The position numbers and the translations under genes were made by a program. Shown piece by piece: positions 1-8,216 of a stretch of 41,851 nt of DNA. This DNA comes from Candidatus Melainabacteria bacterium (GTDB taxonomy: Bacteria; Cyanobacteriota; Vampirovibrionia; Obscuribacterales; Obscuribacteraceae), in assembly GCA_020854255.1 (NCBI GenBank), contig JADZFV010000173.1, positions 1 through 41,851 of the forward strand, given 5' to 3'. Each line of letters opens with the position of its first letter. The first letter of the stretch is position 1. The notes under the pieces were generated by a model, which was not told the origin of the DNA, did not search any database, and worked only from the letters and a program-made list of their open reading frames with translations.

Positions 1-39
1 AAGCAGGTACTTTACCTGCGGCATGGCCTTGAGAGATGA
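1..39 (+). CDS. 3' end of an upstream gene (partial)
   Basis: The first 36 bases are open in frame 1 and encode the tail KQVLYLRHGLER before a TGA at 37-39. This stop overlaps the start codon of the next gene in an ATGA arrangement, a common sign of translational coupling. Only 12 residues are visible, so no function can be given. A second frame is also open here, so the assignment rests mainly on the overlap geometry. Confidence 0.4.
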   Translation, partial: KQVLYLRHGLER

Positions 40-1640
40 CCGGGAATCCATTCAAAACCCCAAAACTGTCCGAGCTCTCAGATGAAGCTCAAAACTTGCT
101 TTCCTTTTACCGTGCGGTTTGGGATGAGAAACTCAAGGCCGTCAAAGAGGACCTCTCGGAAAGTCGATATCGAGAGATTATTGAATCGTTCTATCACCTT
201 TTGAGCCTTCCCACACCACTTGTAGTTTTTGTTGATAGCCCGATGCAATTGATGCTTATGCCGGCGTTATTGCGTATTCGCGCGCTTTGCGATCAAAGCA
301 CCTGGCAGACGATTCGCGAAAGTCTCACACTGTCTGGCTGGAGAAAAACCATTGAAGCGCTTGATGAGAAGATTTCCGAAAGTGATATCGAAAGGCTAAT
401 CGCTGCCAGAGAAGATTGGAACACTTTCCATAAACGAGAAGAGCAAAAGCGAGACCCAACCAATCGCATCACTGCAATTGATTCAATATTTGGCAGGCCG
501 AAAGGCAAAAGCATTGATTCTCGTCTCGGCTTTTTCGAGTCGCTTATTTGCCAACTTGATGCTGCCTTAAGCGACAGCGTAACGCCGGAGATTCGAGAAT
601 GGGTAGGGTCAGAAAGCCTGTTTGTGGATGGTGGTATGCCCGGGCGGCTGGAGGATTTTGGCAATCCGGAATTCAATGCCGAAATTTCCAGGCTCAATCA
701 AATTCACATTGCCATTCAGAACCTCACCAATATGGGTACCACAGAACGTGCCGCACTGCGCATTTTCAGAGAGAGAGGCGACGCGCCTTCAATATTGCCG
801 GAGCAGTTGGTCAGGCAGGGTGAATTGGAAACGGATTTCCTAAAGCAATTGGGTGAAGAAACTGTCAGCATTCTGGCACATGCTTTGAGCGCTAAGAACC
901 TGGAGCCCACCATCTATGAATCATATCCTCCGGTGCTTGAAGCCATGCTGGACGGCGGCTATACAGGTCTGTGGCTGACTGGTCAATTGTCGGTTGGCTA
1001 CAACAGCATGATCTTCCACCCTCGGCTGGAGAGGTTGTCCAAGTACACCTTCCTTCTCGATGCAGGTGAGAAAAATGTGTTTGAGAAAACCACAGCACTG
1101 GCAGTGGAAAACCTGCGCGTTTTTCTGGCTAACCGCACTCCCATCTCACCCTTCGGCGAAATCGTCTTCGTCTCAAAACAGCCCCTGAGCGTGGAGGTTA
1201 ATGAAGAAGGAAGACTTCATTCAACTGAAGGACCGGCCATTTCATACGCAGACGAATATCGCATTTACTCGATTAATGGAGTCACGGTCAACGAAAAAAC
1301 TGCAGTTTCACCTGAGACCTTGACGGTTGAAGAAATCGAAGCCGAGATCAATCTAGAAGTACGGCGAATCATGCTAGAACGCTTTGGTATAGGCCGATAC
1401 TTACTTGAGTCAAAAGCGGACGTGCTGAACGAAGACGAATACGGGACACTTTACAGAAAACGCATTGCCGGAGATGAGCCACTAGTAATGGTGCGCGTCA
1501 AAAACTCGACAGCCGAGCCGGATGGAAGTTATCGGGAATATTTCTTGCGGGTTCCGCCCTTTGTGCAAACAGCCAGAGAAGCCGTAGCGTGGACATTCGA
1601 CTTCGACGAAGATCAGTATCAACCCGAAGAAGAAACCTAG
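36..1640 (+). CDS. DUF6745 domain protein
   Basis: A 534-residue soluble protein without signal peptide or membrane segment. The C-terminal 200 residues carry the features I associate with DUF6745: LHSTEGPA near residue 392, a conserved block with AEINLEVRRIMLERFG near 435-450, NSTAEPDGSYREYFLRVPP near 489-507, and AREAVAWTF near 512. The N-terminal half is helical and charged and I do not recognise it. The function of DUF6745 is unknown. An in-frame TGA at 30-32 limits the start to ATG 36, which overlaps the preceding stop, so the gene is probably the last of an operon coming from outside the window. It converges with recO. The family call is from recalled motifs; the biological role is unknown. 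Confidence 0.75.
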   Translation: MTGNPFKTPKLSELSDEAQNLLSFYRAVWDEKLKAVKEDLSESRYREIIESFYHLLSLPTPLVVFVDSPMQLMLMPALLRIRALCDQSTWQTIRESLTLSGWRKTIEALDEKISESDIERLIAAREDWNTFHKREEQKRDPTNRITAIDSIFGRPKGKSIDSRLGFFESLICQLDAALSDSVTPEIREWVGSESLFVDGGMPGRLEDFGNPEFNAEISRLNQIHIAIQNLTNMGTTERAALRIFRERGDAPSILPEQLVRQGELETDFLKQLGEETVSILAHALSAKNLEPTIYESYPPVLEAMLDGGYTGLWLTGQLSVGYNSMIFHPRLERLSKYTFLLDAGEKNVFEKTTALAVENLRVFLANRTPISPFGEIVFVSKQPLSVEVNEEGRLHSTEGPAISYADEYRIYSINGVTVNEKTAVSPETLTVEEIEAEINLEVRRIMLERFGIGRYLLESKADVLNEDEYGTLYRKRIAGDEPLVMVRVKNSTAEPDGSYREYFLRVPPFVQTAREAVAWTFDFDEDQYQPEEET

Positions 1641-1664
1641 AATATCGCATCACTCAGACGGGAG

Positions 1665-1725
1665 AGGGGTTCTGTGGACACCCCAACCCCTTCACGTATC
1701 TGAAAGATAACCTTTAGAAAGGGTT
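1665..1725. terminator. Candidate terminator hairpins between convergent genes
   Basis: Two short inverted repeats lie between the convergent DUF6745 and recO genes. The first has AGGGGTT (1665-1671) pairing with AACCCCT (1685-1691). The second has AACCTTT (1709-1715) pairing with AAGGGTT (1719-1725) across a 3-base loop, with one G-U pair. The second is followed on the plus strand by only a weak T-rich stretch, so this is a plausible but not strong factor-independent terminator. Confidence 0.35.
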
Positions 1726-1766
1726 TCATTGTGACTGTTAAAAGATTAAGACTGAAATCAACCAGT

Positions 1767-2609
1767 TCAGTTTGTTATTTGCGACGTTTCACTATAGTTC
1801 AACAGCTCAAGAGACTTGATGCGCCTTCCCGCGCGATGCTCTATATATCCCGCGATGGCCCGATGTGCGGCGCGAGTGGCTTGTTTGATTACATCACTTT
1901 CTTTCTGGGCATTGGGTACATCGCGGCCTGCCGCCGCCAGTACAAGCCGTTTCCAAACAAGCGGCGTGACATACTTGTCGAGCCGCTCGACACCTGGAGT
2001 TTCATAAATGCCTTCCGCCTCGGCCACTCGCGGTCCGACTCTCACGCGTTTTCCTTCCAGATGGCAACGCTCGCACACCATGCCGCCTAACTCGTAGTGA
2101 AAACCGGAAATGGCATGGTCGGAAAGCACGGTCCGGCAATTGACACACACAGTCAACTCCGGCATATAGCCAAGAATGTCCAGCAAGCGCAGTTCGAACA
2201 TCAAACAAAGGTAAGCCGGATCAGACTCTGACAGACTTTGAAAACGCAACGAGATGACCAGAAAGTCAAAATAGTCACTGGCCTCTTCGTTCAAACCCTG
2301 CCCGAAGATGCTCGTCAATTCGGCATAGTAAAGGCTGTAGGAAAGCCGCTCGAGATCGCCGCGAAGCTGTGGAAATGTTTCCAAAGTCTCAGCTTGCGAA
2401 ATAATTTCAAAAGTGCGCCCGGAGGCCAGCAGCAATTTATTCACATTGAGCAAATCCGCGCGTCCGCCGATTTTAGAACCCGGCTTGCGAGCGCCTTTAG
2501 CCACGCATTTGATCAATCCGCGCTCGGCGGAAAACACCGTCACTACTTTGTCGGTCTCTCCTAATGGAAAGCTCGCAACATTGACGGCGTTGACCGAGTA
2601 AGTTGGCAT
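1767..2609 (-). CDS. recO: DNA repair protein RecO
   Basis: A 280-residue protein matching RecO in length and layout. RecO loads RecA with RecR onto SSB-coated single-stranded DNA in RecF-pathway repair. The N-terminal OB-fold region shows the typical opening in which a short strand leads to LGETDKVVTVFSAERGLIKC, then AKGARKPGSK. The helical C-terminal part holds a four-cysteine zinc site at C155, C158, C179 and C182. The start ATG 2609 has no clear ribosome-binding site. The gene lies 78 bases after gnd on the same strand, so it may be the last gene of the pentose phosphate operon, although no terminator or promoter that I trust separates or joins them. Confidence 0.9.
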   Translation of the reverse strand: MPTYSVNAVNVASFPLGETDKVVTVFSAERGLIKCVAKGARKPGSKIGGRADLLNVNKLLLASGRTFEIISQAETLETFPQLRGDLERLSYSLYYAELTSIFGQGLNEEASDYFDFLVISLRFQSLSESDPAYLCLMFELRLLDILGYMPELTVCVNCRTVLSDHAISGFHYELGGMVCERCHLEGKRVRVGPRVAEAEGIYETPGVERLDKYVTPLVWKRLVLAAAGRDVPNAQKESDVIKQATRAAHRAIAGYIEHRAGRRIKSLELLNYSETSQITN

Positions 2610-2687
2610 TGAATCGAAGTACTTTTATGCCCGAAGCGAATCTACGATTCTATTAGAACACGAAAAGATTCAGCATTCTTGCGCCAA

Positions 2688-4151
2688 TTACTTGGCGGCA
2701 GTTTTTTCTTTGATCAGATGTATCCAATCTGTATGCACAAAGCCCTTTTCCGGTGCATCCACTCTTTGATAAGTGTGGGCGCCGAAGAAATCACGCTGAG
2801 CCTGGGTGAGATTCTGGGGCAGGCTTCCACTGCGCAGGCTGTCGAAATAGGCCAGGCTGGAAGTGAGAGCCGGCACAGGAATTGCCCGTTCGATGGCAAA
2901 AACAATCGCTTTGCGCCAGTTCGATTCGAAAGACAGCACTGTTTTGGAAAATTCGCTGTCTAAAAGCAGGTTAGGCAGGTCGGCCCGACGCGCAAAGGCA
3001 GCGCGGATCAACTCCAGCAATTGGGCGCGGATGATGCATCCACCTTTCCAGATGCGGGCGCATTCAGAAAGGTTGATGTTCCATTTATAGAAGTCAGAAC
3101 CTTCCTTGATAAGCGCCATACCCTGGGCATAACTGCATACTTTGGAGGCGTAAAGAGCATCATGAAGCGCTTTGAGAGTCTCATCCTTGACTGATTTGTC
3201 TACGGCTTTGCCGGTGCCGATAAATTGTCCGCCGCCCAAAATTTTGCAGGCTTCTTGACGCATATCATGCATCGCCGAAAGCATGCGTCCGGTCAGGGCC
3301 GCATCGATCGTAGGAACGGCAATACCAAGGTCCAGTGCAGCTTCGCTCGTCCATTTACCGGTTCCTTTTTGACCAGCTTTGTCGAGGATCATATCGACCA
3401 GTGGCTTGCCGGTTACAGGATCAGTGACGGTCAGAATTTTGGCAGTGATTTCGATCAAGAAGGAATCGAGAATACCTTTATTCCAGGTTTCAAAAACGTC
3501 GGCAATCTCGCGGGCAGGCATATTCAAGCCGCGACGCATGACGTCATAGACTTCGGCGATCAATTGCATGTCACCATATTCGATACCGTTGTGAACCATC
3601 TTGACGAAATGTCCGGCACCATCGGGTCCGAGATAGGTGACGCAAGGACCATCATTTACTTTGGCCGCAATCGCTTCCCAGATTGGCTTGACCTTCTCAT
3701 AGGCCGCATTGTCGCCGCCCGGCATCAATGAAGGTCCCCAGAGAGCGCCTTCCTCGCCGCCGGAAACACCGGAGCCTATGAAATGAATCCCCTTTTCTTT
3801 GAGATCCTTTTCTCTCTTTTGCGTGTCGGTAAAATGCGAATTGCCACCATCTATGATGATGTCGCCTTTTTCGAGATCGCCAAGCAGTTTGGCAACGGTC
3901 TGGTCTACTGCCTCGCCCGCTTTAACCAGAAGTATGATCATGCGCGGCTTTTCAAGGCAGTCAACGAAAGTCTTTTCGTCACGGCAGCCGATCACCGGCT
4001 GATCCTTTCCTCGTCCGGTCACAAAAGCATCGACCTTGTCGACGCTGCGGTTGTACACAGCAATTTTAAATCCGTTTCTGGCAATGTTCAAAGCCAGGTT
4101 CTCACCCATGACGCCCAATCCGATCAGTCCAATCTTCGCTTTGTCAGCCAT
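2688..4151 (-). CDS. gnd: 6-phosphogluconate dehydrogenase, decarboxylating
   Basis: A 487-residue enzyme that oxidises 6-phosphogluconate to ribulose 5-phosphate and CO2 with production of NADPH, the last step of the oxidative pentose phosphate pathway. The NADP-binding loop GLGVMGENLALNIARNGF is at residues 11-28, the substrate loop SGVSGGEEGA at 127-136, the catalytic region FVKMVHNGIEYGDM near 185-200, and the GQKGTGKWT segment follows in the all-helical domain. The C-terminal tail carries YQRVDAPEKGF, typical of the long dimeric form. ATG 4151 is preceded by a good ribosome-binding site (GAGGGAG). It follows pgl by 94 bases and is the fourth gene of the zwf-opcA-pgl-gnd operon. Confidence 0.97.
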   Translation of the reverse strand: MADKAKIGLIGLGVMGENLALNIARNGFKIAVYNRSVDKVDAFVTGRGKDQPVIGCRDEKTFVDCLEKPRMIILLVKAGEAVDQTVAKLLGDLEKGDIIIDGGNSHFTDTQKREKDLKEKGIHFIGSGVSGGEEGALWGPSLMPGGDNAAYEKVKPIWEAIAAKVNDGPCVTYLGPDGAGHFVKMVHNGIEYGDMQLIAEVYDVMRRGLNMPAREIADVFETWNKGILDSFLIEITAKILTVTDPVTGKPLVDMILDKAGQKGTGKWTSEAALDLGIAVPTIDAALTGRMLSAMHDMRQEACKILGGGQFIGTGKAVDKSVKDETLKALHDALYASKVCSYAQGMALIKEGSDFYKWNINLSECARIWKGGCIIRAQLLELIRAAFARRADLPNLLLDSEFSKTVLSFESNWRKAIVFAIERAIPVPALTSSLAYFDSLRSGSLPQNLTQAQRDFFGAHTYQRVDAPEKGFVHTDWIHLIKEKTAAK

Positions 4152-4214
4152 TTTTACTCCCTCTACAATTGTTTAAATTGGTTTTTTAAAACTCGCGGTG
4201 ACATTTCTAGCTCG

Positions 4215-4238
4215 ACGTTTACCAGGTTGAGTAAACGT
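4215..4238 (-). other. Intercistronic hairpin between pgl and gnd
   Basis: ACGTTTAC (4215-4222) and GTAAACGT (4231-4238) form a perfect 8-bp stem with an 8-base loop. It lies in the 94-base pgl-gnd gap, the only long gap among the four pathway genes. No T-run follows in the transcribed direction, so it is more likely an RNA processing or stability element, or a weak attenuator, than a full terminator. That role is inference. Confidence 0.4.
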
Positions 4239-4245
4239 GAAATCT

Positions 4246-4995
4246 TCAAAGTTCCGAAGCCATCTCTCTATCCACATACCAGTAAATCTTTCCCTGCTCG
4301 GCTTTCACATTCTGGCTTGGATACTTGCCAACCGGTCCTGTCAAAACATCTTTCAACACAAAAGCTTTGGCTTTGCCTGCGGCCAGGAAAATGATGTTTC
4401 TCGAATGGTTGATGACCGGGTAGGTCGTAGTCAGTCTTGTCGTATTCAATTTCTCGACTTTGTTGTCGACAAACCATCTCTCATTTTCCTGTAGCGCAGG
4501 CGATCCGGGGAAAAGAGAGGCTGTATGCCCGTCTTCCCCAAGCCCCAGAAGCATGAAATCGAATTGGGGAAACTCGCCTGAGTCCAGGCGGAAAAATTCA
4601 TGCATGCTGCGCTCGTAATCTATTGCAGTTGCCTTTGCGTCCATGTCAGGATCGCTCAAAGCAAAAACATTTTCACGGCTGAGTGGAACCTTTGAAAGCA
4701 GGCTCTCGGTAATCATCTGTTGATTGCTTTCAGGGCTCGTACAGGCAACGGTTCTTTCATCGCCGAAAAAGACGTGCACCTTGCTCCAGTCAATGCGGTC
4801 AGCGACCTCCTTTTCGGCCAGGCGCGCGTACAAACCTTTAGGTGTGTTGCCGCCGGAAAGAGAGATGACAAACTTGCCTCTGTCTTGTATAGATTGCTCG
4901 GCAAGCTTTACAAAAAGCTCAGCTGTAGCATTTACCAGCGCTTCATAATTATCGAATACAAATACGTTTTTCTTTTCCATTAAAGACGATTGCAT
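4246..4995 (-). CDS. pgl: 6-phosphogluconolactonase
   Basis: A 249-residue DevB-type lactonase that hydrolyses 6-phosphogluconolactone to 6-phosphogluconate, between the Zwf and Gnd steps. Visible family motifs are SLSGGNTPKGLYARLA (phosphate-binding loop, near residues 44-60), HVFFGDERTV with SPESNQQM, and LLGLGEDGHTASLFPGSP, which carries the conserved Asp-Gly-His. The start ATG 4995 is preceded at 5 bases by AAGGAGG, the strongest ribosome-binding site in this operon, which supports this start over an internal Met at residue 6. It lies 18 bases after opcA and 94 bases before gnd. Confidence 0.95.
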   Translation of the reverse strand: MQSSLMEKKNVFVFDNYEALVNATAELFVKLAEQSIQDRGKFVISLSGGNTPKGLYARLAEKEVADRIDWSKVHVFFGDERTVACTSPESNQQMITESLLSKVPLSRENVFALSDPDMDAKATAIDYERSMHEFFRLDSGEFPQFDFMLLGLGEDGHTASLFPGSPALQENERWFVDNKVEKLNTTRLTTTYPVINHSRNIIFLAAGKAKAFVLKDVLTGPVGKYPSQNVKAEQGKIYWYVDREMASEL

Positions 4996-5013
4996 CAGCC
5001 CTCCTTACTTTGC

Positions 5014-6300
5014 TTATTTGGCGGCGTCGACGAGTTTGACTGTGCACTCCAGTGTCTGCCTGAAGACTGCATCATCAGGCAGCGACTCCATGGCAAAATC
5101 CATCAGGCGTGCTTCGGTCAACTCAACAAAATTTTCGGCACTGCTTGCGCCGCCCTCAGACCCGTTTGTGCCGCAGTCCGAATCATTGAGCACATATATG
5201 CAAGGCGAACCTGCCCTTTGCTCGGCGATCATGCGCTCGGCAATCATTTTGCCATCGCACGGTGTTTCCGCTTCGATGATCACTGATGAGACCGAGCCGC
5301 CACTCAGCTTGTCGCTGGTGAAAGGCTCAATTGATGCGGTGATGCTTTTCTTGCCGTTGGCAAACTGAGCGGAAAACCTACCGCCTGCAAATTTCGCGGA
5401 CTTGCTTTCCCACTGCAAACGAGCCTGCAGCCAGGAAAGGAGCAAGAGAGGCTGCACGGGAATATTTGAAGAACCACGATCTCCTTCTTCCTGCGCATAC
5501 GCAATCGTCACTTTCGAAATACCGGGCAGCGAAGGCAATGACATGGGCGGAGCCGCGTCATTGAAAGCATCTGCAATAGCGCGGCGCCAGGGTATCAAGC
5601 GACCCCAGTTGAGGTCGAAAAGCGGTTTTCTTTGATTGGCCGCGCAGAAGCTCGACATCTCTTTGATGAAGCCTGTAGCGTCTGCAGCTCGCAACGAATC
5701 GACAATCAGCATGTCGATCAATCGGGAGAAGGGCTCAAGATAACCCTTATCGAGTCTATTGGCACGCCACCAGAGCACAACCGGCAAGTCGTGTATCACC
5801 AGAGGCGATACCACGCTGGCCAGCTCTCTTGTCCCTTCACCGTTATAGCGAACCGTGATTTGTTCGGAGCAAATTTGCTTCAGCGTTTTCTGATCGGCCA
5901 TGTGGCAGCGAGCAGAAACCCAGGCTTCCAGGCGCTGTTCGGCTGAGCGGCGCGAAATAGCCAGAATCGCCCTGGACGGATGGCGAATCGCCACTTCATC
6001 CAGGACTTGAGAAGCTTGCACTTCGGCGTCTGTGTCCTCACTGAACAAAATGATGTTGGCCGTGCAAGCGCGCATCACATTGGCAGGCCTGGTCGTGGAT
6101 TCGTTGAAAACCGCGTCTTTGCCCTCAGTCACCATTACAGGCGTGTGGTCGCTCTGAGGCTCCGGCTTGGCGCCGTCGATGGCTCGCCAGAGATCCTTCA
6201 ATTCGCGCTCGATACGCTCAACGTCTACCTGAGCCAGACGCCCGGAAAGAAAATTGGTCGTCTCGATGGTCGATTTGCGTTTGTCAGTGCTGGAGCTCAT
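5014..6300 (-). CDS. opcA: Glucose-6-phosphate dehydrogenase assembly protein OpcA
   Basis: A 428-residue protein of the OpcA family. In cyanobacteria OpcA is an allosteric effector and assembly factor of Zwf and links its activity to redox state. The family core is visible as LVIHDLPVVLWWRAN near residues 170-185, with DMLIVDSLRA shortly after, and an N-terminal ACTANIILFSEDTD segment. There is no signal peptide. The ATG lies one base after the zwf stop (TAAGATG), so the two are translationally coupled. The OpcA-Zwf pairing is typical of Cyanobacteria and Actinobacteria and is one of the better taxonomic clues in the window. Confidence 0.9.
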   Translation of the reverse strand: MSSSTDKRKSTIETTNFLSGRLAQVDVERIERELKDLWRAIDGAKPEPQSDHTPVMVTEGKDAVFNESTTRPANVMRACTANIILFSEDTDAEVQASQVLDEVAIRHPSRAILAISRRSAEQRLEAWVSARCHMADQKTLKQICSEQITVRYNGEGTRELASVVSPLVIHDLPVVLWWRANRLDKGYLEPFSRLIDMLIVDSLRAADATGFIKEMSSFCAANQRKPLFDLNWGRLIPWRRAIADAFNDAAPPMSLPSLPGISKVTIAYAQEEGDRGSSNIPVQPLLLLSWLQARLQWESKSAKFAGGRFSAQFANGKKSITASIEPFTSDKLSGGSVSSVIIEAETPCDGKMIAERMIAEQRAGSPCIYVLNDSDCGTNGSEGGASSAENFVELTEARLMDFAMESLPDDAVFRQTLECTVKLVDAAK

Positions 6301-6301
6301 C

Positions 6302-7897
6302 TTACAGGCGCCTCCAGGAATGACCGGTGGACGCGATCAGCTCGTCTGCCTCCGCTGGTCCCCACGAACCGGCGGCATAATTGGGAAAACGCGGCTGTGG
6401 TCCTTTCTTTTGCTTGGCCAGATCCCAGTTGTCCAGAAGCGGCTGAATGAAGCGCCAGGATGTTTCCACAGAATCGGTTCTGGCAAACAAGGACGCATCA
6501 CCGAGCAGGCAATCGTGAATCAGACGCTCATAAGCGCTGGGGCTGCGCACACCAAAAGCGGTTCCATAATTGAAATCCATATTCAGCCAGCGAATCTGCG
6601 TTGTCGCACCAGGTTGCTTGGTGGCAAACTTGAGCGAAATGCCTTCATCTGGTTGAATTTTCAATACCAGAACATTGGGGCTGAGCTGGTCATCATCACC
6701 TTTCTGTCCCGCTTTCAACCCGGTCAGACCAGCAAACAAACTGTGCGGAGCCCGTTTGAAATGTATGGCAATTTCAGTCAATGATTTAGCCAGACGCTTT
6801 CCGGAGCGAACGTAGAAGGGAACACCCGCCCAGCGCCAATTGTCGATTGTCAATTTCAAGGCAGCATAAGTCTCTGTCGCCGAATCGGCTGCGACCCGCT
6901 CTTCCTGCCTGTATCCGGGCACTTTAGCGCCGTTTATGTAACCTTCGCCGTACTGTCCTCTGACTGCCGAGCGATCCACATCTTCAGGTAAAATCGGACG
7001 CAACGCTTTCAATACTTTCGCCTTTTCATCGCGCGATGCTTCAGGCGCAAGTGACGCAGGCGGCTCCATGGCTACCAGAGATACCAACTGCAACATGTGA
7101 TTTTGAATCATGTCTTTCAGGCAGCCGGACTCTTCGTAATAGGGTCCGCGTTCTTCAACGCCGAGGGTTTCTGCAATCGTGATTTGCACATGATCTACGT
7201 GCTGGCGATTCCACAAGGGCTCGAAAATCCCATTGGCGAAGCGCAAAACCATTATATTTTGCACGGTTTCTTTGCCCAAATAGTGATCGATTCGATAAAT
7301 CTGATGTTCGCTCAAGACTTTGTGGATATGGTCATCGAGCGCAAGCGACGATGCCAGATCGTGCCCGAAAGGCTTTTCAACAATGACTCTCTGCCACGGC
7401 TTGTCAGCGACATTCTTTTTCGAAACCAAATTCGATTTGGCCAGCTGAGTAATAATAGGCTCGTACAGGCTGGGCGGTGTAGACATGTAGAACACATGAT
7501 TGCCGCCGGTGCCGTGTTTGTCTTTCAACTCCTCAAGAAACTTCGCCAGTTCATCAAATGAGCCCTCCTCAGTGAAATTGGACGGCCGGTAATAGAGGCA
7601 GGAGGCAAAACGATTCCAGCTTTCTTCTTCAAATTTCAAATCAGGTGAGTACTTTTGTATCGCCTCTTTCATGGAAGTACGAAAGGCGTCATCTTGAATG
7701 ACGGTTCTGGACATGCCCACTACAGCAAACGTTCTGGGCAAGAGACCGTCGATGTAAAGCGCGTAGAGCGCGGGCAGAAGCTTTCGCTTGGTCAAATCCC
7801 CGTGCGCCCCCAGAATCACCATGGCGAAAGGGTCGACGGCTCGATCTTTCGGTAAGCCCGTAAGCAGCGGATTGTCTACAACAGCGCTTTGTGTCAT
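6302..7897 (-). CDS. zwf: Glucose-6-phosphate 1-dehydrogenase
   Basis: First gene of the oxidative pentose phosphate operon. The enzyme oxidises glucose 6-phosphate to 6-phosphogluconolactone, reducing NADP. The nucleotide-binding segment is VILGAHGDLTKRKLLPALYAL, in which the usual GASGDL reads GAHGDL. The active-site signature RIDHYLGKE lies near residue 205. The frame is open further upstream to 8068, but the extra 57 residues look non-coding. ATG 7897 is preceded by GAGG at 8 bases and gives MTQSAV and 531 residues, close to the cyanobacterial length. The downstream opcA starts one base after the stop. The upstream region is shared with a divergent FAD oxidase gene. Confidence 0.95.
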   Translation of the reverse strand: MTQSAVVDNPLLTGLPKDRAVDPFAMVILGAHGDLTKRKLLPALYALYIDGLLPRTFAVVGMSRTVIQDDAFRTSMKEAIQKYSPDLKFEEESWNRFASCLYYRPSNFTEEGSFDELAKFLEELKDKHGTGGNHVFYMSTPPSLYEPIITQLAKSNLVSKKNVADKPWQRVIVEKPFGHDLASSLALDDHIHKVLSEHQIYRIDHYLGKETVQNIMVLRFANGIFEPLWNRQHVDHVQITIAETLGVEERGPYYEESGCLKDMIQNHMLQLVSLVAMEPPASLAPEASRDEKAKVLKALRPILPEDVDRSAVRGQYGEGYINGAKVPGYRQEERVAADSATETYAALKLTIDNWRWAGVPFYVRSGKRLAKSLTEIAIHFKRAPHSLFAGLTGLKAGQKGDDDQLSPNVLVLKIQPDEGISLKFATKQPGATTQIRWLNMDFNYGTAFGVRSPSAYERLIHDCLLGDASLFARTDSVETSWRFIQPLLDNWDLAKQKKGPQPRFPNYAAGSWGPAEADELIASTGHSWRRL

Positions 7898-8216
7898 CTG
7901 TCCAACCTCAAAACCAAAAATTAAGTCCACTTGACGGCCGGAAATTCCCTCCCGGCGCCATGGAAGAAAAAAGAGTACACCTTTTCGCTTATGTATGCAT
8001 TTAATGGCGTCCGTCGATATACGACCACCCAAGGACTGGCGACGCCATGCGTCGGTCTTGCAGATCAATCATCGAAGTGTTGGCCCTCATGTTTTTGTCA
8101 TGGACCAAACTCGTATGCTGACAATAGAAAGCCAGGTGAGAACACGAGGTTCTTGCCTAACTCGTGAGCGAGAAAAGCCCGAAAAACGACCGCACTAATT
8201 TGGAAACGAGACTATC
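7898..8216. other. Divergent intergenic region zwf / FAD oxidase
   Basis: 319 bases between the divergent zwf and FAD oxidase genes. It holds one copy of the dispersed palindrome (8038-8056) and a GC-rich imperfect hairpin close to zwf in which GCCGG and CCGGC flank a short spacer near 7937-7960. I looked for -35/-10 pairs in both directions and found none I would defend. I saw no RNA gene or credible small ORF. Confidence 0.5.
8038..8056 (+). repeat. Dispersed 19-bp palindrome, copy A
   Basis: Matches the consensus GGCGACGCCATGCGTCGCC at 17 of 19 positions; the last two bases differ. The arms CGACGC and GCGTCG pair around a CAT loop. It lies between the divergent zwf and FAD oxidase genes. 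Confidence 0.7.

Noticed and set aside
1731-2090. 119-codon plus-strand frame over recO
   Set aside because: It overlaps recO on the other strand and resembles no protein I know.
3225-3731. 168-codon plus-strand frame inside gnd
   Set aside because: It is the reverse-strand shadow of a well-conserved gnd sequence.
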